DNA from: DASYPQ01 sp041488095
GTDB taxonomy: Bacteria > Planctomycetota > UBA1135 > GCA-002686595
Assembly (NCBI GenBank): GCA_041488095.1
Contig: JBGPOP010000006.1
Span: forward strand, 75,105-139,104
Reading direction: 5' to 3'
DNA: 64,000 nt
Positions 7,553 to 16,237 of the stretch are shown here, in pieces. The number at the start of each line of letters is the position of its first letter. The stretch's first letter is position 1. The translations under genes and the position numbers were made by a program. The notes under the pieces are model-generated. The model worked only from the letters and a program-made list of their open reading frames with translations, did not search any database and was not told the DNA's origin.

Positions 7553-9520
7553 ATGCGAACGGCACCGTTCTTGATGCTACTTCAGGGCCCACGCGCCCTG
7601 GACCAGTCCGAACGAATATGCCGCGCTACCGAAACAACCCTTGGACTATCGCTGCGCTGCTGTGTAATTCCAGAACATAATATTCTCATAGCAACGGCCA
7701 AGGACAAGGATACGGATGCATCTACGGCGCCATATCCTGAACAGCCCCGCTTGGCAAGCGCAGCGCCTTCGAATCCACCCGGGCATCGTCTGCTATTCGC
7801 ATTGGAGCACAGAGGGTCTCCTGCGGCGTCAAGACATCTAATCGGCACAGACCTGTCGTGTGCCAGCCACGTGCTCTTGGCCAGGATCATCGGAGCAGAT
7901 GCCTGGATGACGGAACATGCGGAAGCGAGTCGAGTGGGCGAAGTCTTATCCATATCGGACGTCTTCGCTCTCTTTGACCCTCGGAACGGCGAGTGGATGA
8001 TCGGACGAAGCCATCCAGGATTGCGCTCTTTCTACTACAGCGTGTCATCCAACGACGACATCCAGTTTGCCGCAAGCACACAACTTCGTGCCCTGCTTCC
8101 CATGTTGCAGAGCCGGCCAACTGTGGACCACTTGGCCATCAGTCGGTATCTGTGCAACGGGTTCTTCTCGGATCCGGACACGCCGTTCAAGGAACTGCGC
8201 AGTCTTCTCCCTAGGGAAGTATTGCGGACCCGTCATTCCACTAGGACCTGGGTGCCGATCCCGGACACACAAGCTGATGCCCCCGGCTACACCCCTGTGC
8301 AGCAACAGCAATCAGAGTCGCCCACGCAACGTGTGCGCAGGTTGCTCGTCGAGGCCGTCGCCGTGCAGACCACCGACGGCAACGAGGCAGCCTGCATGCT
8401 CTCCGGCGGGGTCGATTCCTCGACAGTTGCCGCCATTGCTGCGCGCCTCCTGGGCAAGCAGGTGCATACCTTTTCCCTTGTATTCGAGGACGAGTCCCTC
8501 AGTGAGGCCAAGTATGCGTCGGCTGTGGCGCGACGCATCGGCTCTAAGCATCACAACGTGCTCCTGAAGCAGACCGACTTCGAGGCCTCCCTCGATTGGC
8601 TTCTCGGCGCTTTGGACGTACCGACCACGGACGCGCTGAACAGCCTGTTGATCTGCAGATCGCTGGCCGAGGCCGGGCACCCTGCGGCGCTCGCGGGAGT
8701 GGGCAGCGATGAACTCTTCGGTGGTCACGAGTGCATGCGGAGAGTGCCCCGCGCCATGACTCTGCTTCACCACTACAGGCGATGTCCCCGGTTCGCAAGG
8801 ACCGCCATTCAGCAACTCGCGGCAGTCCTGCTCGGCTGCACGAAAGAGCACTGGCTGCCCAGCCACGGGCTTCGCGGCAAGTTCATGGCCCTGCTGGATC
8901 AAGAATTAGATCCGCTCGCCGTGTATCTCCTGAGTCGACGGGTCCTGCTCCCGGAGGCCGTTGCCCGATTGAAGCCGGCCATCCTGGAGTCCTATAGCTC
9001 GGTGCCCGTTCGCACGTCCGCTGCACACCACGATGCTCCGCGAAGGGACGTGCTTCTCAAGACAATCAGCCAATACGAGCAGGAGATTTATCTGAGAAAC
9101 CAGCTCTTGCGTGACCTGAGCATGGTCAGCGTGGCGAGCGGCGTCGATGTGCGAGTGCCCTTTCTCGATCGCGCCCTGATTGCTGCAGTGGGTTCGCTGC
9201 CCGCCTCGCAACTGTTCCTCAGTGGACGGCCGAAGAGATTCCTGATCGAGTGCGTGTCCGATATTCTCCCCGTTGAAGCCTACGACAGGCCGAAATTGGG
9301 CTTTGTGCTACCCATTGGCCAGTGGCTCGGCGGGATCATCTCGGCACGTCTTCATCGATTCACTGCACAAGGTGAACTGTTGGACATTCTCGGGCTCGAT
9401 CAAAAGGCATTGGAATTGATCATCGCCGACTGTTCGACAGCGAGAGGGCGTATATTCTACACAAGGGAGTGGTGCGCATTCGTCCTCCTCGACTGGTTCT
9501 CGAGGCACTTGCGGAATTGA
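7553..9520 (+). CDS. Asparagine-synthase-like amidotransferase lacking the glutaminase Cys
   Basis: This is a 655-residue protein whose ATG is preceded by AGAGGAGA. The C-terminal two thirds is an asparagine synthetase domain: ATP-pyrophosphatase P-loop 'CMLSGGVDSSTVAAIAARL' near residue 280, then 'VHTFSLVFEDES', 'ALAGVGSDELFGGHE', and late 'GVDVRVPFLDRALI' and 'RPKLGFVLPIGQWL'. The N-terminal 200 residues sit where the class II glutaminase should be and keep weak similarity ('FALFDPRNGEWMIGRS', 'RSFYYSV'). However, the protein starts MRTAPFLML with no Cys at position 2, so glutamine hydrolysis is unlikely. It may use free ammonia or an external amidase, or act as an amide ligase. Genes of this sort occur in exopolysaccharide clusters, where they may amidate uronic acids. 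That role is inferred. Confidence 0.85.
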   Translation: MRTAPFLMLLQGPRALDQSERICRATETTLGLSLRCCVIPEHNILIATAKDKDTDASTAPYPEQPRLASAAPSNPPGHRLLFALEHRGSPAASRHLIGTDLSCASHVLLARIIGADAWMTEHAEASRVGEVLSISDVFALFDPRNGEWMIGRSHPGLRSFYYSVSSNDDIQFAASTQLRALLPMLQSRPTVDHLAISRYLCNGFFSDPDTPFKELRSLLPREVLRTRHSTRTWVPIPDTQADAPGYTPVQQQQSESPTQRVRRLLVEAVAVQTTDGNEAACMLSGGVDSSTVAAIAARLLGKQVHTFSLVFEDESLSEAKYASAVARRIGSKHHNVLLKQTDFEASLDWLLGALDVPTTDALNSLLICRSLAEAGHPAALAGVGSDELFGGHECMRRVPRAMTLLHHYRRCPRFARTAIQQLAAVLLGCTKEHWLPSHGLRGKFMALLDQELDPLAVYLLSRRVLLPEAVARLKPAILESYSSVPVRTSAAHHDAPRRDVLLKTISQYEQEIYLRNQLLRDLSMVSVASGVDVRVPFLDRALIAAVGSLPASQLFLSGRPKRFLIECVSDILPVEAYDRPKLGFVLPIGQWLGGIISARLHRFTAQGELLDILGLDQKALELIIADCSTARGRIFYTREWCAFVLLDWFSRHLRN

Positions 9521-9564
9521 AGCTCCGAGGCATCTGTCCGGCCGACTGCCCAAGGTCCCCGCAG

Positions 9565-10551
9565 CTAGAAATCGCTCCTGTGTGAGGGACGGCTGGGGTC
9601 CCACAAGCCCGCCTGTCGAGTGTTGAGATCTTCCACCGCCCTCGACTTGCCCTTCAACAGGCAGGCCCATTGGTATCTGCGGAGGAATCGGCGGAACTCG
9701 GCACCATCGTATCGAGGATCCCCCTTGACCATGCTCCTGAAATACCCCCACAGCATCGCGATGCCTCCGATGAGTACCGGGGGACGGGTCATCCTGAAGG
9801 CCGAGCTGGCGATCATCCACACGGGGCCTGTGCCCATGAAGTAGTGGCCGAAGCCGTGACGTACCCGGCCTGTCCACCAGTTCCTGTGACTGGTGCCCAT
9901 GGGGCGGAGGTGGACGAAGCGGAGGTCGGGGTCGTCCCACGAGACTGCGATCCAGCCGAGCTGGCGGCAACGGTGGGAATCGATGCCATCCCAGGCGAGC
10001 TGACGGATGAATCCGTTGATCTGCGCGAAGCAGGCTGTGCGGTAGAACTTGGCCATGCCGAGGGAGTGATCGTCGCCAATCTTCTCCGAGATGAAGAGGT
10101 CTAGATTCGTGAGAGGGAACCGGGGAGAAGCAGCCGCAGCCCCGCCGGAAGGGAAGTAGGCCTTCCCGGAGCATGTGCCAATCCTCGGATTGGCCTCCAT
10201 GCGCTGCATCAGGTTCTCGAAGTATCGTGGAGGCATGTCGAGGTCGAGGTCGAGTTTGCACACGTAGTCGAACTCGTTCGGGTCCATGGTGGCGAAGCCG
10301 GCATAGAAGGCATCCATGACGCCGCCGCCGACCCTGCGCTCGCCACGATCAGGCCGGCGAATCGTCTTGATGAACGGAAAGCGGGCGGCGTACTCGGCAA
10401 GGATTTGCGGAGTGGCGTCCCCGGAACCGTCGTCGACGATGATCCAGAGTGCGGGAGGGATCGACTGCCCCGTGATGGAATCGAGGGTGCGCCGAGCGTA
10501 CCGGGATTCGTCGCGGCAAGGGGTGATCAGGCAGTACCGGCGCGAGCTCAT
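9565..10551 (-). CDS. Family 2 glycosyltransferase (GT-A)
   Basis: This 328-residue protein starts at ATG 10551 (MSSRRYCLITPCRDE). A GTG nine bases upstream is in frame but sits too close to the AGGAGGAG ribosome site. The nucleotide-binding start 'YCLITPCRDESRYARRTLDS', 'PALWIIVDDGSGDAT' and the metal-binding 'DYVCKLDLDLDMPP' are classic GT2 elements. A further acidic segment 'DGIDSHRCRQLGWIAVSWDD' may supply the catalytic base. A hydrophobic patch 'FGHYFMGTGPVWMIASSAF' near the C-terminus suggests membrane association but no clear multi-pass region. It converges on the asparagine-synthase-like gene and lies downstream of the second beta-helix gene. It probably adds a sugar to a lipid-linked repeat unit; donor and acceptor are unknown. 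Confidence 0.85.
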   Translation of the reverse strand: MSSRRYCLITPCRDESRYARRTLDSITGQSIPPALWIIVDDGSGDATPQILAEYAARFPFIKTIRRPDRGERRVGGGVMDAFYAGFATMDPNEFDYVCKLDLDLDMPPRYFENLMQRMEANPRIGTCSGKAYFPSGGAAAASPRFPLTNLDLFISEKIGDDHSLGMAKFYRTACFAQINGFIRQLAWDGIDSHRCRQLGWIAVSWDDPDLRFVHLRPMGTSHRNWWTGRVRHGFGHYFMGTGPVWMIASSAFRMTRPPVLIGGIAMLWGYFRSMVKGDPRYDGAEFRRFLRRYQWACLLKGKSRAVEDLNTRQAGLWDPSRPSHRSDF

Positions 10552-10783
10552 GCGGTGCACTCTCCTCCTAGGATTTCTGCGTCACAGGAGATCGATGGCC
10601 GGACGCGGACCCATCATGGCCCGGGGGCCACTTCATGATGAACCGGTCCTCGATCGCCGGGCGAGCGTTGGAGGTCGGGTCTCACGCCGGCGGGCGTGCC
10701 GCCCGGTCTGGGCAGACGGCGAGGGCAGGGCCGAAGCGGCTCCCCGCGTCTTCTGCGGCTGAGTGTCCTGTGCCGTCGGTCCC

Positions 10784-13102
10784 TCAGAGGCCGAATCCGG
10801 CTCGGATGTACGCGTTGACGGCGCGAGCTGTGTATTCGCCACGCCAGTTGGCTTTCGATTGATTGCGCGCCTCGGTCATGAACGCGTCGAGGGTGGGCGC
10901 GCCCCCGATCGACGCGTGGTAGGTACCGATCGTCCGAGTCGGATCGGGGAATACCACCTGCTGCGCAATCGATCCCGTGTCGTGCACCAACGACTTCCAC
11001 CTCGTGAAAGGCGCAGCCAAGGGGCCTGCCTGCATCCACGAGTTCTCAGGCAGCAGACAATGGAAGACGTTGTTCGCGGAGATCACGCCGTTCGTGCTGC
11101 CTGCCTGGTCGTGCACGATCAGCGGATCCGATGTGATCTCGTTCTGAAGCTTGTTGTCGAGCAGCTGGATGTTCACCGTCTGCGCGGCAGTCCCCTTGAA
11201 CCGACTGTAGCCGTTCCAGGCGTAGATGATGTTGTTCGAGAACACGGTGTTCTCGACGCCCCTGCCGTTGAGGGCCACGTCAAAGGTCACGGGGTAGGGC
11301 GCGTGCCCGCTGACGTTGTGGGCGATCACGTTGGAATCGATGGTTGCCTGGGAGAGGTTGGACAGCCACATGCCCCAGCCACGCGGACTGCCCGGTTGGA
11401 GGTCTCCGCCGTCGAGCATGACGTTGTGGTGCATGGTGCCGGTGACACCTTGAGCCTCGGGGATCATGCCCCCGCCAAGCAGCACCGCGATCGGGAGGTG
11501 CAAGAACAGGTTTTCCTCGACGGAGCCTCCCGAGCGCATTTGAGCGCCTTCGGTTCTTGCGAGGATGTTCCCGCGAAGTGTGACGCCGGTGCATCCATTC
11601 TGGATGTAGACGTTGCGGCGATACCAGGTTGGCAGCGATCCCGGGATGGTGTCGTTCCAGCCATTCCTGTCGAGCACGTTCTCCTCCATCAACAGGCCGT
11701 CGGTGCCGGAGGCGAAGATGCCCTGCGAGTTGGAGCTGCCGGTGTTGTATGCATCCACGATCACGTTGCGGCGGATCGTTACGTTGCTCTGCCTGTGGGT
11801 TGGCTCGGGGTAACCCATGACAACGACGTTCGTTTCGTAGGCTTCGATGAAGCAGTCTTCGAGCAGGAAGTTGGCAGTGGCACCCAACCACTGCACGCCG
11901 CGCGGGGTTCCCTGACCCGTGTAAGTGTGCGCCCAGAAGTGAAGACCGACGATGGCGATGTGGTTCCCTTGCGTGAAGTTGTCCACACCAGTGCCGGTTC
12001 CGGTTCGCAAGAGCGGGCGAGCGCCGGTACCGTAGCTGGACACGAGCATCCGTTCAGCGAGGGAACGCCCGTTCAAGCGGAACTCCCCGTTCGTATTGAG
12101 CGACTCGTCCCACGTGTCGCCACATTTCAGCAGCAGCCAGTCCGGGAAGCCGTCGCGCAGGAGCGCCTTGCCCGCAGCGACCGTGCGCCTGGCAGTGACC
12201 GGTGAGAGGCCGTTGTTCGCATCGTTGCCGGTGGAGCTGCTGACGTACACCGTGCGAGTGTCCACACTGGGTGTGAACACCGTCCACCCGCCGGACGGCG
12301 GGTCCGTGAGCACGTTCAAGTCGACGCTGCGGCTGTGCAGCACAGCGCTGTCCACCGCGTCGCGGATCTCGACCACCGACTGGTGCATGCCCATGGACAG
12401 CGTGCCCGTCTCCGGATCGTTGATGGAGACCACCACGTCAACCGAACCGCTGGGCGCGAGTTGGCCGGACGCTGGCGCGATCGAGACCCACGCGTCCGGT
12501 GCGCTCGCTTGCCAGCTCAGCGCCGTGCTGCCCGTGTTGGTCAACCTGTACACCGTGCTGTCGGGCTGGAAGGGTCCTGTCGCCGCGCCTTGCGATGCGA
12601 AATCGGTTGCCGGCAAGAGCCGGGAGCCGCTCGCCGGCGGCTGGATCAACAATGCGCATCCGATGCCGATGTCCGGTTGTGGGGCACTGTCGTTGTGGAA
12701 GGTGAGCGTGCCCGGGTAGTCGCCGAGGGTGAGCGTCTGAGCCACCCCAGCGTTCAGATCCGCATGGATGCTGACCTGCGTGTTGGGTGAGATCACTCCG
12801 GTGAGCTGATCCAACTGCACGAACGCAGGCACCGAGGTCGCCGACCATGCGACAGGTCGGCTACCCGGATTCTCCAGCACCGCGATGTTGCTGGCGTTCG
12901 AGAAGGGGCCGCCCTGCGCACCCGTGATGATCCACGTGGCCGCTCCGCGGTACGTGAAACGGGGCGAGGCCCCGCCGCTACCGCCGCTGCCTCCCCCTGC
13001 ACACCCCACGCCGACGCTTGCCAGCGCCAGCACGAGCAGTGCCCGATTCACCCAGCCCGAATCCGACTCGGGCGCGAGGCGCCCCCCACACGTTGCTGCC
13101 AT
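10784..13102 (-). CDS. Second beta-helix lipoprotein, paralogue of the 3372-5687 gene
   Basis: This 772-residue protein aligns end to end with the product of 3372-5687. It has signal peptide 'NRALLVLALASVGVGCAGGG', two BACON-like repeats ('WSATSVPAFVQLDQLTGVI', 'WQASAPDAWVSIAPASGQL'), 'TVYVSSSTGNDANNGL', and the same beta-helix rungs through 'AYIRAGFGL'. ATG 13102 follows the conserved AAGGGGAC site. The copies differ mostly at silent sites and in surface loops. The clearest difference is near residue 690, where copy A reads 'AAPNAWMRAGANLSLAQWKA' and this one 'LPENSWMQAGPLAAPFTRWK'. Both frames are intact, so both are probably made. A cell-surface polysaccharide-binding or -modifying role is likely; the exact activity is unknown. 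Confidence 0.8.
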   Translation of the reverse strand: MAATCGGRLAPESDSGWVNRALLVLALASVGVGCAGGGSGGSGGASPRFTYRGAATWIITGAQGGPFSNASNIAVLENPGSRPVAWSATSVPAFVQLDQLTGVISPNTQVSIHADLNAGVAQTLTLGDYPGTLTFHNDSAPQPDIGIGCALLIQPPASGSRLLPATDFASQGAATGPFQPDSTVYRLTNTGSTALSWQASAPDAWVSIAPASGQLAPSGSVDVVVSINDPETGTLSMGMHQSVVEIRDAVDSAVLHSRSVDLNVLTDPPSGGWTVFTPSVDTRTVYVSSSTGNDANNGLSPVTARRTVAAGKALLRDGFPDWLLLKCGDTWDESLNTNGEFRLNGRSLAERMLVSSYGTGARPLLRTGTGTGVDNFTQGNHIAIVGLHFWAHTYTGQGTPRGVQWLGATANFLLEDCFIEAYETNVVVMGYPEPTHRQSNVTIRRNVIVDAYNTGSSNSQGIFASGTDGLLMEENVLDRNGWNDTIPGSLPTWYRRNVYIQNGCTGVTLRGNILARTEGAQMRSGGSVEENLFLHLPIAVLLGGGMIPEAQGVTGTMHHNVMLDGGDLQPGSPRGWGMWLSNLSQATIDSNVIAHNVSGHAPYPVTFDVALNGRGVENTVFSNNIIYAWNGYSRFKGTAAQTVNIQLLDNKLQNEITSDPLIVHDQAGSTNGVISANNVFHCLLPENSWMQAGPLAAPFTRWKSLVHDTGSIAQQVVFPDPTRTIGTYHASIGGAPTLDAFMTEARNQSKANWRGEYTARAVNAYIRAGFGL

Positions 13103-13285
13103 GGCTGTCCCCTTCGTATTTCGTCCCCTACTCAAGCGAGTACGCGCGCCCGAAACGAGCGCGCGTGTCCCCGACGCGTGATGCCGCACGCGCCGGCCAC
13201 CCTATGGCAAGTACAACCATCGGATCCAAACGTCAAGATGTCCCGCCATGGTGATCCTCTTCAGGCTCGCGGCGTCGGCGCCAAC
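10784..13285 (-). repeat. Long inverted repeat, copy B (pairs with 3190-5687)
   Basis: This is the inverted partner of copy A, containing the second beta-helix gene plus about 180 bp upstream with the shared TTGACG box and AAGGGGAC site. The two arms lie about 5.1 kb apart and enclose the FkbM, asparagine-synthase-like and GT2 genes. Confidence 0.85.
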
Positions 13286-13813
13286 TCCCGACTCTCTCCA
13301 CGGGCCTTGCCTCCGTTCGTGCCGCGTCGGCCTCTCGACCCTCCGCCCGCACGATTCGTTCTTGGATAGAACCGCCGAACCTCTGCACGTGGACCGAGGT
13401 CCCGAATCGCGCGGCATTCTACGACCCCACGCCGGCTGCGACGAGCACCCTCGAGCGTGAAAAAAACGTCCTCGACGGAGATTCAATGGACCCGCGGGCG
13501 ACGTAACTCCGGACCCAGAGGCGCTTTCATGGGGCCCGGTCGGGAGGGAGTCAACTTCAGCTCTGCGAGTGGTGACGTCCCAAGGCCGCCCGCCTGGATG
13601 CGGTGGGCCGGACGGGAGCGGGCCAGCCGTATGGGCCAGCAGCCCAGGAGGCAGGCCGGCCGATACATCCTGGACGGGCGCCCCTTTTCCGCCCGAGTCT
13701 CACTCTGCCGCGCCGGACAACGTCTGCGGCCGATCCAGGGGTCACGACCGAGACTCGACGGGAGGCCAGGTGATACGATGAAGAGAAGTTCCCTTCCTGA
13801 GGATCCCACGACG
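13286..13813. other. Gene-free stretch upstream of the polysaccharide export genes
   Basis: The frame of the export lipoprotein stays open back to 13457, but the extension is Arg/Gly-rich and precedes a good signal peptide, so it is taken as untranslated. An in-frame ATG at 13778 with GGAGG upstream is a possible alternative start. No promoter could be chosen with confidence, and no RNA or repeat was seen. Confidence 0.4.
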
Positions 13814-14563
13814 ATGTCCCTGCTTCGTCCGACCTTCTCCCGGCGACGGCCCCGGCGCCTGCTCCCCTGCGTCGTCCTGTTGGCCTTCCAGGCGGCCTGC
13901 GCGAGCACCGGGAGACCGATGGCCGAGGTCGCCGCCGAGATCAACGCGACGCTGGATCCTCTGCCCTCGCGGTTCCTGCCCGGGGATTCGGTGGCGTTGC
14001 GCTTCCCGCACGACGCCAACCTGGACCAGACGGTGCAGGTCGACGTGAACGGCAACGCATCTTTCGTCCTGATCGGTACCGTGAGCGTGGCGGGCAAGCG
14101 CCCTGAGCAGGTTCGGGAGGAGCTGGAGCTTGCCTACAAGACGAAGCTCGACAAGCCCGAGCTGAGCGTGAACCTGATCGGGCTCAATCCGGCTGCCGGC
14201 ATCGGCGCCACCAACCGCGCCATCCACGTGCTGGGGGAAGTGAGGTCGCCCGGCGAGATCCCCTACATCGGCCAGCAGGTGACCCTGGTCGACGCCCTGG
14301 CGCGCTCGGGTGGGCACATCAAGACCACGGCCTTGCTCCAGGACACGCTCCTGGTCCGCTGGATGCCGGACCAGCGTTCGTGGCGAGCCTGGCGCATCGA
14401 TGCGCGACCGAACCACTGGGGCGCGGCGAACCAGGTCCTGCTGCAAGCCAACGATCTCGTGTACGTCCCCAACACGCCGATCGACAACGTGGACACCTGG
14501 GTCGACCAGTACATTCGCCTGCTCATACCCTTCCCCTTCCTGATCGCACCCACTCCGCGCTGA
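13814..14563 (+). CDS. Polysaccharide export outer-membrane lipoprotein (OPX, Wza/GumB-like)
   Basis: ATG 13814 (GAGGATCC ten bases upstream) begins a lipoprotein signal peptide with an Arg-rich n-region and 'CVVLLAFQAACAST', giving 249 residues. Next is the Poly_export domain: 'RFLPGDSVALRFPHDANLDQ', 'VQVDVNGNASFVLIGTVSVA' and 'LDKPELSVNLIGL'. An SLBB-type domain follows with 'IHVLGEVRSPGEIPYIG' and 'VTLVDALARSGGHIKTTALL'. The C-terminal 'WVDQYIRLLIPFPFLIAP' could be the amphipathic helix that crosses the outer membrane in Wza. It heads a three-gene run with the chain-length protein (12-bp gap) and the CpsD-like ATPase. Together these form the export and length-control machinery of the exopolysaccharide made by the upstream genes. 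The family call is firm. Confidence 0.9.
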   Translation: MSLLRPTFSRRRPRRLLPCVVLLAFQAACASTGRPMAEVAAEINATLDPLPSRFLPGDSVALRFPHDANLDQTVQVDVNGNASFVLIGTVSVAGKRPEQVREELELAYKTKLDKPELSVNLIGLNPAAGIGATNRAIHVLGEVRSPGEIPYIGQQVTLVDALARSGGHIKTTALLQDTLLVRWMPDQRSWRAWRIDARPNHWGAANQVLLQANDLVYVPNTPIDNVDTWVDQYIRLLIPFPFLIAPTPR

Positions 14564-14575
14564 GGACCCTCCGAG

Positions 14576-16237
14576 GTGGAATCCATCCAGCTCGATTCCG
14601 GCGAGCTTGCCCAAGAGCCGCAGGCTGACCTCGCCAGCGCGTTGCTGATACCTCTGGCGCGCTCGCGCTGGCTGTTCCTCTCGGTCGCTCTGCTGGGCGC
14701 GGCCGCCGGGATCGCGTTCGGAATCGTCCAGCCGAACAGCTACGTTTCGACCGGGAAGCTGCTCGTCCGTCACAGTGCGCGCGAGGAGGTCACGCCTGAG
14801 ACGGTGATCGCGGGGCCGGGTGGACAGGCTTACGGGCAGACCAACGACCTGGTCAACAACGAGATCCAGCTCCTGGCCGTCCCGCTGGTCTTCGAGCGCG
14901 TGGCCCGGGATGTCACCCCGCCGCGAATCTACTCGTCCTACGATCCCACAGCCGAGGACAGGAAGGAGACGCCGCCCGCCTTGCGCCTCTTCCATCGGTT
15001 CCAGTCCTGGTGGTTCCGGCGCGCGAGCGCCGAGCAGGCGAGCAAGATCGGTCACACCCTGGACGGCTGCCCCGCGTGCGTGAGCGAGACGGCGCACGCG
15101 CTCATGAAGGAGATCGAGCTGAACGCCGAGCCGATGTCCAGCGTGATCACGGTCTCCTACGCCTCACACGATCCCGCCTTGGCCCGCCAGGTCGTCGGCG
15201 CTTTCCTGACCGCCGCCGAAGAGCGCCACCGCGAGGCCTACAGCACGAACACGACGCTCGCGTTCGTGAACGAGCGCCTCCAGGAGAGCCTCTCCCAGGT
15301 GCAGGTGGCCGAGACCGAGTTCACCGCCTACCGCCAGACCTGCGAGGTGTTCGACTACGACTCCCAGCGCCAACAGCTCATGACGCTGGCCCAGGACCTG
15401 GAGAAGCAGGCCGCGGATTACGGTTCCAAGCTCGCGGAGCTGCGCAGCCGCTCCACGGCGCTCACCGCCTTGCTGGCGGCGCAGCCCGCGACCATGAGCC
15501 AGGAGGTCGAACGCGCTCCGGTTCCGAACCCCAGATGGACGTTCTTGCAGCAGCGGCTTGTCGAGCTCCAGGACAAGCTCGACGATCTCCGCACGCGGGT
15601 GGGCGGGACGACCGAAGATCGCAAGACCGAGCTAGCCCTGATCGAGGGACGCATCCAGAGCATCCAGGGCGAACTGAAGGAACAGCCCGCGCTCATCGAG
15701 CAGACTCCGGTCCAGCAGTCGGTCCCCGATCCGCGTCACCAGCGCCTGACCCAGGCGCTCGACGAACTCACGCAGGACATCGCCGCACAGGAGACGTTGA
15801 CCTCCAAGGCGACCGACTGGCTCGCATCGGTCCGCCTGCGCCTCGTCGCGACCGAGCAGTGCGAGCCCAGATACCGCTTCCTCGAGGCGACGACCAAGAA
15901 CGCGAAAGCAAACTACGACGCTTTGGTCAAGGCTCACGAGCGGACGAACCTGATGAACCTGCTCGAACAGGTGGAGTTCTCGAACCTGCGCCGCATCCAG
16001 GAGCCTACCCTGCCCCTCGAGAAGGAGGGGCCCAAGCGGATCAAGTTCCTGATCATCGGACTCCTCATGGGCGCGCTCGCCGGAGCCGCGCTGGCCTTCG
16101 CGCGGCACCACCTCGACCCGTTCGTCCGTTCCCCGGCCGAGGTCGAGCGCCTGCTCGGTCTCCGAGTCGTGGGCGTGCTGCCGCGCTCCCGCCTGCCCCG
16201 GCGCCTGCGTCGGACGCTCCGCCACGCCGCCCTATGA
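14576..16237 (+). CDS. Polysaccharide co-polymerase, Wzz/Wzc/GumC-type chain-length determinant (no kinase domain)
   Basis: This 553-residue protein starts at GTG 14576, twelve bases after the OPX stop. The first membrane segment is 'WLFLSVALLGAAAGIAFGIV' (about residues 28-47) and the second is 'FLIIGLLMGALAGAALAFA' near residues 485-503. The 430 residues between them are periplasmic and largely helical coiled coil (e.g. 'LMTLAQDLEKQAADYGSKLA'). The conserved Pro-Gly-rich motif before TM2 is present in weak form ('RIQEPTLPLEKEGPKRIKF'). A short cytoplasmic tail ends 'VGVLPRSRLPRRLRRT'. The ATPase is a separate gene, as in Gram-positive CpsC/CpsD. It sets chain length and couples polymerisation to the OPX pore. 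The family call is firm. Confidence 0.88.
   Translation: MESIQLDSGELAQEPQADLASALLIPLARSRWLFLSVALLGAAAGIAFGIVQPNSYVSTGKLLVRHSAREEVTPETVIAGPGGQAYGQTNDLVNNEIQLLAVPLVFERVARDVTPPRIYSSYDPTAEDRKETPPALRLFHRFQSWWFRRASAEQASKIGHTLDGCPACVSETAHALMKEIELNAEPMSSVITVSYASHDPALARQVVGAFLTAAEERHREAYSTNTTLAFVNERLQESLSQVQVAETEFTAYRQTCEVFDYDSQRQQLMTLAQDLEKQAADYGSKLAELRSRSTALTALLAAQPATMSQEVERAPVPNPRWTFLQQRLVELQDKLDDLRTRVGGTTEDRKTELALIEGRIQSIQGELKEQPALIEQTPVQQSVPDPRHQRLTQALDELTQDIAAQETLTSKATDWLASVRLRLVATEQCEPRYRFLEATTKNAKANYDALVKAHERTNLMNLLEQVEFSNLRRIQEPTLPLEKEGPKRIKFLIIGLLMGALAGAALAFARHHLDPFVRSPAEVERLLGLRVVGVLPRSRLPRRLRRTLRHAAL

Noticed and set aside
10604..10645. Imperfect palindrome around CATCATG...CATGATG upstream of GT2
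   Set aside because: The stem is interrupted by a five-base bulge and has no partner signal; too weak to call a terminator or operator.
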